Part shown: piece by piece, positions 17,087-27,806 of the stretch
Layout: every line of letters starts with the position of its first letter
Position numbering within the stretch: position 1 is the first letter of the stretch
Source: [Mycobacterium] stephanolepidis
GTDB lineage: Bacteria; Actinomycetota; Actinomycetes; Mycobacteriales; Mycobacteriaceae
Direction: 5' to 3'
Length of the DNA stretch: 64,000 bases
Assembly (NCBI RefSeq): GCF_002356335.1
Contig: NZ_AP018165.1
Span: forward strand, 4,402,001 to 4,466,000
Program-made: the position numbers and the translations under genes
Notes under the pieces: generated by a model
Seen by the model: only the letters and a program-made list of their open reading frames with translations
Told to the model about the DNA's origin: nothing
The model's database searches: none

Positions 17087-18241
17087 GTGGGGCTTGAGGA
17101 CGTCGAAGCACTGCACGACTTGGTCGGCGGGGTCGAGCTATCGGGAGACAAACTTGTCCGAAGCTTCTACAGCCGCTGGTTTGCCATCGACCCCACCGTC
17201 GGCGATCTCTTCCCCGCCGACATGTCGACACCGCGCGAACACTTCCGTCAGGCGTTGCAGTTCGTGCTCTGGGAGATGGCCGCGTACCGCACCGAAGGCC
17301 TGGTCAACTTCCTGGCGCAGCTAGGCCGCGATCATCGGAAGTTCGGGGCCACCGACAGCCAGTACGGCACCATGCGTCAGGCCCTGTTGGACGCCACACG
17401 CGACGTGCTGCAACCGATCTGGGACAACCGGATGGAGGCCACCGCCACCGAGGTCTACACGGTGATGGTCGAGGTGATGCGCAGTGCCGCCGCCTCGGAC
17501 AGCGGCCAGCCCTGGTGGGACGGGAAGGTCATCGAATACCACCGCACCTCACGAGATCTCGCGTTGATCCGACTGAAACTCAACGCGCCCATGGATTACC
17601 ACTGTGGGCAGTACGTACATGTCCAGGTGCCGCAGAGCCCCCGGAATTGGCGCTATCTGAGCTTGGCGATTCCGCCGGACCCCGAGGGCTACATCGAATT
17701 CCACGTCAAGGCGGTACCCGGCGGACTTGTCAGCGGCGATATGGTCAATAAGACGAAAGTCGGTGACACCTGGCGAATTTCACCGCCACTGGGCGCACTG
17801 TCGGTGAACCGCGACGGTGGAGATGTGCTGATGGTCGCGGGCAGCACCGGTATCGCACCGCTGCGGTGTCTCATCATGGAGCTGTCGCAATGGGCCGAGA
17901 ATCCGCGGGTTCACCTGTTCTATGGGGCACGCTATCCGCAGGAGCTCTACGACCTGTGGACCCTGTGGCATATCGCCTCGACCAATCCGTGGCTGTCGGT
18001 CACACCGGTGTCCGAGTATCCCCGAAACCCGGACTGGGCAGGCGAATACCACGATCCGACTCCACCCCGCGGCCTGCACGTCCGCCAGACGGGATTACTC
18101 TCCGAAGTGGTGACGGCCTACGGCGGTTGGGGCGATCGCCAGATTCTGCTCGGCGGCTCCGCACCGATGATCCAGGCCACCAAGGAGGCGCTGGTCTCAA
18201 AGGGGGCTGACGCCTCCAGAATTCAGCACGACCCGCTCTAG
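17087..18241 (+). CDS. Type II flavohaemoglobin / globin-coupled FAD oxidoreductase (Rv0385-like)
   Basis: A 384-aa fusion of an N-terminal globin (residues 1-135, LVRSFYSRWFAIDPTVGDLFP and LGRDHRKFGA) with a ferredoxin-reductase-type FAD domain (NWRYLSLAIPP at about 190) and a C-terminal NAD-binding-like domain (VLMVAGSTGIAPLRCLIME). The organisation matches the mycobacterial type II flavohaemoglobin Rv0385, reported to act in electron transfer from D-lactate rather than as a classic NO dioxygenase. Start is GTG. The stop overlaps the end of the convergent hspR gene by 4 bp. In Mtb the neighbour here is different, so this overlap marks a rearrangement junction. Confidence 0.85.
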   Translation: MGLEDVEALHDLVGGVELSGDKLVRSFYSRWFAIDPTVGDLFPADMSTPREHFRQALQFVLWEMAAYRTEGLVNFLAQLGRDHRKFGATDSQYGTMRQALLDATRDVLQPIWDNRMEATATEVYTVMVEVMRSAAASDSGQPWWDGKVIEYHRTSRDLALIRLKLNAPMDYHCGQYVHVQVPQSPRNWRYLSLAIPPDPEGYIEFHVKAVPGGLVSGDMVNKTKVGDTWRISPPLGALSVNRDGGDVLMVAGSTGIAPLRCLIMELSQWAENPRVHLFYGARYPQELYDLWTLWHIASTNPWLSVTPVSEYPRNPDWAGEYHDPTPPRGLHVRQTGLLSEVVTAYGGWGDRQILLGGSAPMIQATKEALVSKGADASRIQHDPL

Positions 18242-18630
18242 CGTTGTTGACGCGGCTGCCAGACGACGACCGCGGTGCTCTTGGGGATTATTGCGACCTC
18301 ACGGCCCGCCGTCGCCGCGCGCAGCTGGGCCACCTCGGCCGTGAGCTCTGCGACCTTGGCCTGCAAAGCCTCCACCTGATTACTCAGTTCGATAACACGT
18401 TTGATACCAGCGAGATTGACGCCCTCGTCCTGCGACAGCCGCTGCACCTCGCGCAGCAGGTCCACATCACGCTGTGAGTAGCGCCGACCGCCACCACTGG
18501 TGCGTTCGGGGATGACCAGCCCAAGCCGGTCATAGGTTCGCAGGGTCTGCGCGTGCATTCCGGCGAGCTCGGCGGCCACGGAGATCAGAAAGGTGCGGGC
18601 ACCTCGCTCCGGCTGACGGCGGGGCGTCAT
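18238..18630 (-). CDS. hspR: Heat-shock repressor HspR (MerR family)
   Basis: A 130-aa MerR-type regulator: [25 protein letters not shown] is the winged-helix recognition part, and [18 protein letters not shown] with [11 protein letters not shown] complete it. A coiled coil and the HspR-specific tail [14 protein letters not shown] follow. HspR represses the dnaK operon and clpB by binding HAIR boxes with DnaK as co-repressor; matching boxes are present upstream of both in this window. ATG overlaps the dnaJ stop (ATGA), so it is the last cistron of dnaK-grpE-dnaJ-hspR, giving feedback control. Confidence 0.95.
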   Translation of the reverse strand: MTPRRQPERGARTFLISVAAELAGMHAQTLRTYDRLGLVIPERTSGGGRRYSQRDVDLLREVQRLSQDEGVNLAGIKRVIELSNQVEALQAKVAELTAEVAQLRAATAGREVAIIPKSTAVVVWQPRQQR

Positions 18631-19811
18631 CGTGCACCCGCCCAGCCGGCGCGCGGATCAAATCCACTGGCCTTCTCGGCCACCTGATAGCGCTGCAATG
18701 CCTCTAGCGCACTGTCTTCCAGCTTCGACGGTACGGCCACCTTGACGGTGACCAGCAGATCGCCGTTACCTCCCGCGCGCTTCGGAATGCCACGTCCACG
18801 CACCCGCAGGATGCGCCCGTCGGAGGTACCCGCGGGCACCTTCACCCCGACGCGACCCTCCAGGGTCGGCACGGAAACCGTCGCACCCAAAGCCAACTCG
18901 GTGAAACTCACCGGAACGGTGAGAGTCAGGTCATCCCCGTCGCGGCTGAACACCTTGTCGGGCCGCACGTGCACGGTGACGTACAGATCGCCGGAAGGAG
19001 CACCGCGCAGACCGGCCTCACCCTGTCCTGCCAGCCGAATACGTTGTCCGTCGTCCACTCCCGGCGGAATCCGCACGGTGATGGTGCGGGTTCGGGTGGT
19101 GACCCCTGTGCCCTGGCAGTCGGTGCACGGGTTCTCGATGATCGAGCCCGTGCCACGGCAATCGGCGCACGGTTCGGAGAATCCGAACGCACCCTGGTTG
19201 CGGTTGATGACGCCGCTGCCGTTGCAGGAGCCGCAGACCTTCGGGCTGGTGCCCGGGCGAGCACCACTGCCGTGGCAGGTGGTGCACGGTGCGGGACTGG
19301 TCAGCCGCAGCGGAACCGATACGCCCTTGCACGCTTCGACGAAGTCCAGCTGAGTCTCGGTCTCCAGATCGTTGCCGCGGCGCGGGCGGCTGGCACGCGG
19401 CTGCGCGCGCTGCCCGAACAGGCCACCGAACAGATCGCCGATTCCTCCGCCGCCGGAAGTATCGGCGTTACCGAAGAGGTCGTTCAGGTTGAACTCGGCA
19501 CTGTTGGCGCCACCACTGAATCCGCCGCCACCACCAAATCCATTGTCGCCGAAGCGCCGTCCGAACCCACCACCGGCGAAAAGCCGACGGGTCTCGTCGT
19601 ACTCCTTGCGCTTGGCCGGGTCCGACAGCACATCCTTGGCCTCGCTGACGGCCTTGTAACGGTCCTCAGCGGCCTGGTTTCCCGGGTTTCTGTCCGGGTG
19701 ATTCTCGGCCAGCAGCTTGCGTGCGGCCTTCTTGATCTCATCCTGGCTCGCGGTGGAGGCGAGGCCGAGCTCCTTGTAGAAGTCCTTCTCGACCCATTCA
19801 CGTTGCGTCAC
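18627..19811 (-). CDS. dnaJ: Chaperone protein DnaJ
   Basis: A 394-aa class I J-protein. The J-domain (residues 8-75) has the HPD motif in [11 protein letters not shown] Gly/Phe-rich region (80-140) follows, then four zinc-binding CxxCxGxG repeats ([36 protein letters not shown]) and the C-terminal substrate-binding domains. It stimulates DnaK ATPase and delivers clients. Start GTG at 19811 gives [16 protein letters not shown], as in Mtb DnaJ1 (Rv0352), with AGGAGG upstream. Co-transcribed with grpE (45-nt gap) and hspR (4-bp overlap). Confidence 0.97.
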   Translation of the reverse strand: MTQREWVEKDFYKELGLASTASQDEIKKAARKLLAENHPDRNPGNQAAEDRYKAVSEAKDVLSDPAKRKEYDETRRLFAGGGFGRRFGDNGFGGGGGFSGGANSAEFNLNDLFGNADTSGGGGIGDLFGGLFGQRAQPRASRPRRGNDLETETQLDFVEACKGVSVPLRLTSPAPCTTCHGSGARPGTSPKVCGSCNGSGVINRNQGAFGFSEPCADCRGTGSIIENPCTDCQGTGVTTRTRTITVRIPPGVDDGQRIRLAGQGEAGLRGAPSGDLYVTVHVRPDKVFSRDGDDLTLTVPVSFTELALGATVSVPTLEGRVGVKVPAGTSDGRILRVRGRGIPKRAGGNGDLLVTVKVAVPSKLEDSALEALQRYQVAEKASGFDPRAGWAGAR

Positions 19812-19856
19812 CCGACATCACCTCCTTCGCGTCCATCGGGTATTGCTATGCAGTTC

Positions 19857-20545
19857 TTACTCTGATTCTGTCTTGGATTGCGTTTCGGCACCCGTTGTTT
19901 CGGGTTCCTGCTGAGCCGTGTCGCCGCCCTCTGAGCTTGCCTGATCACTGGGAGTTCCGTCGGTTACCACGACCATCGCGGTACGGAGCACCCGATCACC
20001 CATCTTGTAGCCCTTGCGCAGCACCGCCGCCAGCACGGGGTGACCGTCCTGGCCGTCGTGCTGAACCGCCTCATGCAGCGAGGGATCGAAGTCGTCCCCT
20101 TCGGCACCGAATGTCACCAATCCCAGCCCCTCGAAGGCCGCGGACAGCTTGTCCGAAACACTGCGCAGCGGACCTGATTCCAGGTCGCCGTGCTCGCGCG
20201 CGCGGTCCAGATCGTCGAGCACGCCCAGCAGCTGAGCCACCACTGATGCCTTGGCCGAATCGATGACGGCCTGCCGATCCCGTTCCACCCGCTTGCGGTA
20301 GTTGGCGAAGTCGGCGTGCGCACGCTGCAGATCGGCCGTCAGTTCGGCCACCTTGGCATTCGCATCCGACTCGCTCTCGGAGGCCGCGGCCCCGGGTGCC
20401 GAAGCACCCGGTTCCGCTGCGGTGGCTGGATTTTCAGCCACCTTCGCCTCTTCGCGAACCGCGCCGGTGTTGGGATCGATCCGGCGCTTATCGGTAACGG
20501 TCACCGGTTCGCGTTCTTCATCCCGATCTTGCCCACCTGACGGGG

Positions 20546-20549
<4 letters not shown>
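19857..20549 (-). CDS. grpE: Nucleotide exchange factor GrpE
   Basis: A 230-aa GrpE. The N-terminal 60 residues are disordered and Ala/Glu-rich, the middle is the long dimerising helix ([21 protein letters not shown]), and the C-terminal beta-wing contains [13 protein letters not shown] and [16 protein letters not shown]. It releases ADP from DnaK. The GTG start overlaps the dnaK TGA (GTGA), implying coupled translation. The C-terminal 30 residues are acidic and low-complexity. Confidence 0.96.
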
Positions 20550-22414
<1,865 letters not shown>

Positions 22415-22445
22415 AGTTCATTCCTCCTGTTGGTTACCTCAATGC

Positions 22446-22466
22446 CTTCAGTGAGATCCGCTCAAG
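22446..22466. promoter_or_regulatory. HAIR box 1 upstream of dnaK (promoter-proximal)
   Basis: CTTCAGT-N7-GCTCAAG matches the HspR operator consensus at six of seven positions in each half. It lies 32 nt before the dnaK ATG. Confidence 0.7.
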
Positions 22467-22499
22467 TTTGCCTCGTCCGGATCTTTTCGTCAAGCCATA

Positions 22500-22520
22500 G
22501 TTGAGCCTACATGACTCAAG
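22500..22520. promoter_or_regulatory. HAIR box 2 upstream of dnaK
   Basis: GTTGAGC-N7-ACTCAAG has a perfect right half and five of seven matches on the left. Its centre is 54 bp from HAIR box 1. The rest of the 323-nt region between dnaK and the next gene shows no other gene. Confidence 0.75.
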
Positions 22521-22737
22521 TTCGACATACAGCTCAACGGACCACCCCCAACATTTGTTCCCGGCACCCCACGCTCCTGCATCCACGACGCATCGATGCA
22601 GGTGGTCGCCATGAAATGTCCGCGCAGCGACACCTTCGATTCCGAAACGGGCGGCCGTGGCGATCCTCAGTTCGTTCCAAGGATTCCTCACTAGCGTGAT
22701 TTGGCGAGAGAACAAATCTTCCAGGGAGAGGCGGGCC

Positions 22738-23211
22738 ATGGTTTCCCGACGGACTATCGCGGCTTCTGTCATCGTGGCTGGTATCGCAGGAGGTGTGCTG
22801 ACACCGATCGCGTGGGCTGATGACCCCGCCCCGTCCCAGCCCGTGTGTGCTGCGCTAGGTCAGATCGCCGAAAGCCTCAACGATGACATCGGCGCGGGCC
22901 TTCAGCCGCGCGGCCTCAGAAGGTACGACATCACGCAACTCACTCACGGGGTGAGCTATATGAACCAGGTGAACGCCAATGCCCGTATCAGCGCTCTCGA
23001 CGTTCCCTTGCGCAATCTGACCAGCACAATCAACGACCTGCAGAATCAGTACCAACTGGTCACCGTGTCCGATGAGGACGGAACCTGGCACCCCATGTCC
23101 GCCTCGCAGGAGCAGGATCTCGACCAGGCGTCCGCCCAGCAAGACACACTGACGAGCCTTGTCAGCCAATTGCAACAAAGCAACCACTGCCCAGCGCCGC
23201 CGGCCAGCTGA
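22738..23211 (+). CDS. Small secreted protein of unknown function
   Basis: A 157-aa exported protein. The signal peptide is MVSRRTIAASVIVAGIAGGVLTPIAWA with cleavage after AWA. The mature part is helical with one Cys near each end (VCAALGQIAESL and HCPAPPAS), which may pair. ATG 22738 has GGGAGAGG 7-8 nt upstream, while upstream in-frame codons lack a ribosome site. It is separate from the divergent dnaK and converges closely on the CcdA gene. No family recognised. Confidence 0.6.
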   Translation: MVSRRTIAASVIVAGIAGGVLTPIAWADDPAPSQPVCAALGQIAESLNDDIGAGLQPRGLRRYDITQLTHGVSYMNQVNANARISALDVPLRNLTSTINDLQNQYQLVTVSDEDGTWHPMSASQEQDLDQASAQQDTLTSLVSQLQQSNHCPAPPAS

Positions 23212-23215
23212 TAGC

Positions 23216-24067
23216 TCAGCGCCGTCTACGCACCGCGTACGAACTCGCCACCGCGACAACCACAATCACCGCGATGCCGCCCAGCAGCGGCCACACACCG
23301 GTCTCGTCCACCAGACTCACCAGCCAGGTCTGCACCTGACCCGCCGCGTTGATCACCGGGTCGTCGGCGCTTCCGTCGCCGAAGTTCAGCCGAATCTCGT
23401 AGTAGCCGTAGTAGGTGACGTACAACCCGGTCAACAGCACGATCACCCCTGCGATGCGTCCCACATACGGCAAGACCTTCCGCATGGCGGCCTGCACCGA
23501 ATTTCCCAGCAGCGCAACGGCTAATGCCGCGACGCCAACGGTCACGGCCATCCCCGCCCCATACGCTCCGAACGCCAGCACCCCCGAGACAATGGACCCC
23601 TGTTTGAAGGTGGTGCTGATGACCGCCAGAAACGGGCCGACCGTGCAAGACAGCGATGCCACCGCGTAGGTGAGCCCGTAGCCGTACATGGACAACAGCG
23701 AGGCAGTCGGCGCACCGCCGGAAACCCTGGGCAGCACGACGGTGAGCTCACGCCCGGACAGCAGCCAGAGGGACAGCGCCACCAGCGCGACACCGATCAC
23801 CACGGTGGCGAAGGGCATGTACCGACCGGCCGAGGCGACCACCGGCGAGATCACCAGCCCGAAGATCCCGAACACCGTCAGGAAGCCGGCAGCCATGGCC
23901 ACCGTCGCGGTCGCTGCCCGCGCGACAGCGGTCAGCCTCGACGCGGTGCCGTCGCTACCGGCGATCACCAGCCCGAGATAACCCGGGAGAAAGGCGAAGC
24001 CGCACGGGTTGAGCGCGGCCACCAGCCCCGCTCCCAGCGCGAAAGTCAGTGCTGCGGTGTCAATCAC
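23216..24067 (-). CDS. CcdA/DsbD-type cytochrome c biogenesis membrane protein
   Basis: A 283-aa protein with six or more transmembrane helices. It has the CcdA signature LVAALNPCGFAFLPGYL in helix 1 and a second conserved cysteine in VASLSCTVGPFLAVI (helix 4). These two membrane cysteines relay reducing equivalents from cytoplasmic thioredoxin to extracytoplasmic thiol proteins. It is 15 nt downstream of a TlpA/DsbE-like lipoprotein gene, its probable electron acceptor; Mtb has the same pairing (Rv2877c-Rv2878c). GTG start. Confidence 0.88.
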   Translation of the reverse strand: MIDTAALTFALGAGLVAALNPCGFAFLPGYLGLVIAGSDGTASRLTAVARAATATVAMAAGFLTVFGIFGLVISPVVASAGRYMPFATVVIGVALVALSLWLLSGRELTVVLPRVSGGAPTASLLSMYGYGLTYAVASLSCTVGPFLAVISTTFKQGSIVSGVLAFGAYGAGMAVTVGVAALAVALLGNSVQAAMRKVLPYVGRIAGVIVLLTGLYVTYYGYYEIRLNFGDGSADDPVINAAGQVQTWLVSLVDETGVWPLLGGIAVIVVVAVASSYAVRRRR

Positions 24068-24082
24068 GTCGGTACTGCAGCA

Positions 24083-24595
24083 TCAATGCAGCTGTCCGAT
24101 TCTCTTGTCGAGTTCTGGTCCCGACAGCGGGCTCTTGACCACCTGGGCATTGCCGTCAGATCCCAGGAAAGCGAAAGCCGGCTGATGGGTGACGTCATAC
24201 AGCGCCCACACCGCGGCGTCGGTATCGGCCAGCTGAACAAAGGTGAGGCCGTATTTGGTCACGAAGTCCCGCATCGCGGACACCTGGTCCTGCGCCGCCA
24301 CACCCACAAAGGTGACATCCGGATGCGCGGTGGCCGCCCGCTGCAGATCGGGCGCTTCCTTCTGACAGGTCGGGCACCACGGCGCCCAGAACCACAGCAC
24401 CGCCTTCTTGCCGGTCAGACTGCCGCCCGCGAAGTCGGCGCCATCGATGGTCTTGGCGCTGAAGTTCAGCAATCGTGAGGACTGCGACGACGAGCTACCC
24501 GTGGAGGTGTCGTTCTTGTCGGCCCCGGAGCAACCGGTCAGCCCGATGCCCAGAGCCAGCACCGCGATAGCCGAAACCGCAACGCGTGATATCAC
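24083..24595 (-). CDS. TlpA/DsbE-like thioredoxin-fold lipoprotein (Mpt53-like)
   Basis: A 170-aa exported thioredoxin-fold protein. A lipobox LTGC follows a short signal, then a Ser/Thr linker. The active site is WFWAPWCPTCQKEAPDL, and the cis-Pro loop is in THQPAFAFLG. Close in layout to Mtb DsbE/Mpt53 (Rv2878c), though that protein is described as secreted and this one looks lipidated. Likely role is disulfide exchange in cell-envelope proteins, driven by the adjacent CcdA. Confidence 0.88.
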   Translation of the reverse strand: MISRVAVSAIAVLALGIGLTGCSGADKNDTSTGSSSSQSSRLLNFSAKTIDGADFAGGSLTGKKAVLWFWAPWCPTCQKEAPDLQRAATAHPDVTFVGVAAQDQVSAMRDFVTKYGLTFVQLADTDAAVWALYDVTHQPAFAFLGSDGNAQVVKSPLSGPELDKRIGQLH

Positions 24596-24708
24596 TTTCC
24601 CTCGTTTCGCCGCATTCGCATCAACTCACGCTCATCTCGCTCACCCACCGTAACCATCGACGCAACGCGCCCGCGCCCGGGTGTGCGGCCTTACGTACGC
24701 TGGCAGTC

Positions 24709-25644
24709 ATGGACTTCCGGGTATTCGTCGAACCGCAGCAGGGCGCCACCTACTCCGATCAGCTGCGGGTGGCGCAGGCCGCCGAAGAACTGGGATTCTC
24801 GGCGTTCTTCCGGTCCGATCACTACCTGGCGATGGGCGGTGCCGACGGGCTGCCCGGCCCCACAGACACATGGGTGACGCTGGGAGCCATCGCCCGGGAG
24901 ACCACCGGCATCCGGCTGGGCACCCTGGTCACCTCGGCCACCTTCCGCCATCCGGGGCCGCTTGCCATCACCGTTGCGCAAGTCGACGAGATGAGCAGCG
25001 GCAGGGTCGATCTCGGTCTGGGCGCCGGGTGGTTCAGCGAGGAGCACGAGGCGTACGCCATTCCCTTCCCGCCGCTGGGCGAGCGGTTCGATCGTCTGGA
25101 GGAGCAGCTCGACATCCTCACCGGCCTGTGGTCCACACCCACCGGCGACACCTTCTCCTATGCGGGCAAGCACTACACGGTGACCGACTCCCCTGCGCTG
25201 CCCAAACCTGTGCAGGAGCCGCATCCGCCGATCGTGATCGGCGGGCTCGGGGCCAAGCGCACTCCGGCACTCGCCGCCCGATTTGCCGCCGAGTTCAACG
25301 TGCCGTTTCAACCCGTCGATGTCGTCACCGGTCAGTACGCACGAGTGGCGCAGGCGGTCGAAGCCGCTGGGCGGCCAGCAGATTCGATGATCTACTCGGC
25401 GGCCTTCGCGTTATGCGTCGGCGATACGGATGCCGATATCGCGCGCCGCGCGGCCAATGCCCGCCGCGAGGTGGACGAGATCACCGAGAACAGCCCGCTT
25501 GCGGGCACTCCCGACGCGGTGGTGGACAAGCTGGGCACCTACGTCGACGCCGGGGTCCAGCGGGTCTACGCCCAACTACTCGACATACGCGATCTGGATC
25601 ACCTGGAGTTCTTCGCTTCGACGGTAATCCCGCAGTTCGGCTGA
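24709..25644 (+). CDS. LLM-class F420-dependent oxidoreductase
   Basis: A 311-aa luciferase-like monooxygenase-fold TIM barrel. Typical segments are FFRSDHYLAMGGADGLPGPTDTW, RLGTLVTSATFRHPG and GRVDLGLGAGWFSEEH, the last being the F420/FMN-binding loop region, plus PPIVIGGLGAKRTPAL. In mycobacteria this subgroup mostly uses coenzyme F420. The substrate is unknown. ATG at 24709 begins MDFRVFVEP, the usual start for the family; the open frame upstream is not coding-like. Confidence 0.85.
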   Translation: MDFRVFVEPQQGATYSDQLRVAQAAEELGFSAFFRSDHYLAMGGADGLPGPTDTWVTLGAIARETTGIRLGTLVTSATFRHPGPLAITVAQVDEMSSGRVDLGLGAGWFSEEHEAYAIPFPPLGERFDRLEEQLDILTGLWSTPTGDTFSYAGKHYTVTDSPALPKPVQEPHPPIVIGGLGAKRTPALAARFAAEFNVPFQPVDVVTGQYARVAQAVEAAGRPADSMIYSAAFALCVGDTDADIARRAANARREVDEITENSPLAGTPDAVVDKLGTYVDAGVQRVYAQLLDIRDLDHLEFFASTVIPQFG

Positions 25645-25668
25645 CATTCTTCGGTTAGGCTCCGCGCG

Positions 25669-26142
25669 ATGAGTGAGCACGAGACACCGAACGCTCCCGA
25701 CGACGACGAGAGCTACTTCTCGGGGATGATCGAGGAGAGCGAGAAGCCGACGCCCTGGTATCGAACGGGGCCGGCGATCGTCGGCACCATCGCCGCCATC
25801 ATCGCGATCGTCGCGGTGCTCATGACCATCGTGTTGTCCACGGATAAGCGGGTCGTCAACGACAACACACCGCTGACGACGACATCGCCGACACCGAGCA
25901 CCACTACTACTGAGTCCTCACCTGAATCCTCGTCGACGACCACCGCGACCACGACCATCGAATCGACACAGGAGCCGGCGCCGCCCGCCCCGACCTCCGA
26001 GCCCACGTACTACGACACCCCGACCTCCACGACGTACCAGTGGCAGGCCCCGGCGATTCCCTCACCGCCAGCTATTCCGCCGATTCCGCAGATCCCACAA
26101 ATCCCGCCTATTCCGCAGATCCCGCAAATACCGGGGCTCTAA
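25669..26142 (+). CDS. Membrane-anchored Thr/Pro-rich protein with IPQIP repeats
   Basis: 157 aa: a 35-residue acidic cytoplasmic head, one transmembrane helix (AIVGTIAAIIAIVAVLMTIVL), a Thr/Ser/Pro linker, and a C-terminal tail of Ile-Pro repeats ending PPIPQIPQIPGL. It is 24 nt after the LLM gene and 24 nt before a similar gene, so the three are probably co-transcribed. The Thr-rich linker is a plausible O-mannosylation target. Function unknown; see the finding on shared IPGL-type C-termini. Confidence 0.65.
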   Translation: MSEHETPNAPDDDESYFSGMIEESEKPTPWYRTGPAIVGTIAAIIAIVAVLMTIVLSTDKRVVNDNTPLTTTSPTPSTTTTESSPESSSTTTATTTIESTQEPAPPAPTSEPTYYDTPTSTTYQWQAPAIPSPPAIPPIPQIPQIPPIPQIPQIPGL

Positions 26143-26166
26143 GGGAGTTGGGTTACGCTCCGGATC

Positions 26167-26679
26167 ATGTCCTACCCGGAGCCGCCAGAAGACCCGACGA
26201 TGTACAACGAGCAGTACCACGATCAGGGACCTGATGGGCCCAACCCCTGGTACAAGCAGCCCGCCGTGCTCATTGCTCTGGCAGGAGCGGCTGTGGCGGT
26301 CATTGCGGTGATCATCGCCTTCGTGATCACCCGGAGCGACAAGCCTGCCCCCGCCGGGAGCACTACCTCGGTGACATCCTCGACAACCAGCAGTTCGGCA
26401 CCGGCCAACTCCGGCGGTCACGAGGGACATGGCGGCTCCGGCAATAACGGTGGCAACTCCACGGTGACCGAGACCGTATCCGAGTCGCCGAGTCAGAGCG
26501 CCGAAACGACGACCACTGCGCCGACGACCACGACCACCACCACGGATACGACAACCACCACGACTACTCAGCCGACGACTACGACGACGACGGCCCCACC
26601 GACCACCACGACCGGACGCTCAGTGGTGATCCCGATTCCCGGCGGCGGCAACGTCCAAGTGCCCGTTGGCGGTCAGTGA
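26167..26679 (+). CDS. Membrane-anchored Thr-rich protein
   Basis: 170 aa, the same architecture as its upstream neighbour: a short cytoplasmic head with NPWYKQPAVL, one transmembrane helix (LAGAAVAVIAVIIAFVI), a Ser/Gly then poly-Thr linker, and the tail VVIPIPGGGNVQVPVGG. A paralogue by layout rather than by close sequence. The stop overlaps the convergent gene by 7 bp. Function unknown. Confidence 0.6.
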   Translation: MSYPEPPEDPTMYNEQYHDQGPDGPNPWYKQPAVLIALAGAAVAVIAVIIAFVITRSDKPAPAGSTTSVTSSTTSSSAPANSGGHEGHGGSGNNGGNSTVTETVSESPSQSAETTTTAPTTTTTTTDTTTTTTTQPTTTTTTAPPTTTTGRSVVIPIPGGGNVQVPVGGQ

Positions 26680-27056
26680 GCCATCCGAATTCCCGGCGGA
26701 CCTGTGACGCCCTGACGGGTCCTGCCGGGTTTGTCGGAGGAGGTCTCGTTCCATAGGTGACCTGCCGCGCACAGCGCGACCACGAAGGACAACACACCGA
26801 TCGGGATGGCCCAGAGTCGACGCGTATCCAGCTTGGCGGCGCACTGATCGTGGTAATTGGTCGACTGGTTCGCGCCGGCACTTATCTTGTCCAGCTCCGC
26901 GGTCCGGGTGAGTCGGGGCCCCACGGGCATACCGCAGGTAACCGACTGGGTGGCACCGCCCGTGTCGACCTGAATAGACACCGGTGTGAGCAGGACGGCC
27001 ATCGCGATGATCGTCGCGATACCGCATACGCCTGAAAGGACTCCACGTCCGTGCAT
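26673..27056 (-). CDS. Small two-helix membrane protein
   Basis: 127 aa with two hydrophobic helices (VCGIATIIAMAVLLTPVSI and AIPIGVLSFVVALCAAGHL) flanking an extracytoplasmic loop. The loop contains TCGMPVGPRL and HDQCAAKLD, whose two cysteines may pair. This resembles small mycobacterial membrane proteins of unknown role. The ATG has no strong ribosome site. Confidence 0.5.
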   Translation of the reverse strand: MHGRGVLSGVCGIATIIAMAVLLTPVSIQVDTGGATQSVTCGMPVGPRLTRTAELDKISAGANQSTNYHDQCAAKLDTRRLWAIPIGVLSFVVALCAAGHLWNETSSDKPGRTRQGVTGPPGIRMAH

Positions 27057-27134
27057 ACCGGGGACGCTACGCCGTCAAGGGCACGCAATGATGGTGATTC
27101 GGTATCCGAAGCGACAAAAAACTGGACGTGAATT

Positions 27135-27794
27135 TCAGCAGGCTGTGCTCTTGGCGGTGCGGCAGATCGGTACCGCCACATTGCGCAGAACCTGCTGCTC
27201 ATCGTCCTCTACCCAGGGCAAACCGACCGCACCCGCGACGGCGTTGGTGACGGTGAGCTCGGCCACTGTTCCGGTGCCCGGCGGCTCCACCACATACAGC
27301 CGGTACTGCGGTTGCTTGCCACCCTGCGCCGGCAGCGTCACCGTGGCCGCATGCCCGTTGGGTAGGTCGATCACATTGACTTGAGCGCCAACGGCGTTGA
27401 AGCAGCGATCCAGCCGGGCGCGCAGCGACCTATAGACGGTCGACGCGTACTGGTCGGTCACCGAGGTGTCGCCGGGCCAGTGCGCGATCACCTCCACCGC
27501 CGTCCACCCGGACTCATCCGAAGCGACTGTCGAGGAAGCAGATTCGGGCGATTGCGGCAGGCTCTCTCCCAGCGAGAAGCAGAGATTCGCCGACCAGAAG
27601 GCCGGACGGTCAACCGATGTTGCGTTGCGCGACAAGGGAGCCCAGTGGGAGACGTGGTCCATGGGGACGTCGCGCGGGTTGATCCATACGGTGTCTGGCA
27701 CAGGCTTCGGTTCCGCCGCGGCCGGAGCCGCAGTGCCCAGGCAGGCGATCACAGCGATCGCCGGAATTGCCCGCTGCCACCCGCGCATCGTCAC
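27135..27794 (-). CDS. Secreted protein, paralogue of the 27807 product, downstream of iniC
   Basis: 219 aa. Signal peptide with hydrophobic core AIPAIAVIACLGTAAPAAA. The mature protein starts VPDTVWINPRDVPMDHVSHW, matching VWISPGEIPMNSEYHW of the next gene; both then share a cysteine-containing middle and an ending with VLRNVAVPIC or VLRALAQPLC. Two tandem paralogues, therefore. It lies 12 nt after its partner in what looks like an extended iniBAC operon. Fold resembles mycobacterial extracytoplasmic sensor-like domains, but I cannot name a family. Confidence 0.6.
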   Translation of the reverse strand: MTMRGWQRAIPAIAVIACLGTAAPAAAEPKPVPDTVWINPRDVPMDHVSHWAPLSRNATSVDRPAFWSANLCFSLGESLPQSPESASSTVASDESGWTAVEVIAHWPGDTSVTDQYASTVYRSLRARLDRCFNAVGAQVNVIDLPNGHAATVTLPAQGGKQPQYRLYVVEPPGTGTVAELTVTNAVAGAVGLPWVEDDEQQVLRNVAVPICRTAKSTAC

Positions 27795-27806
27795 AGAAGT
27801 CCCTCG

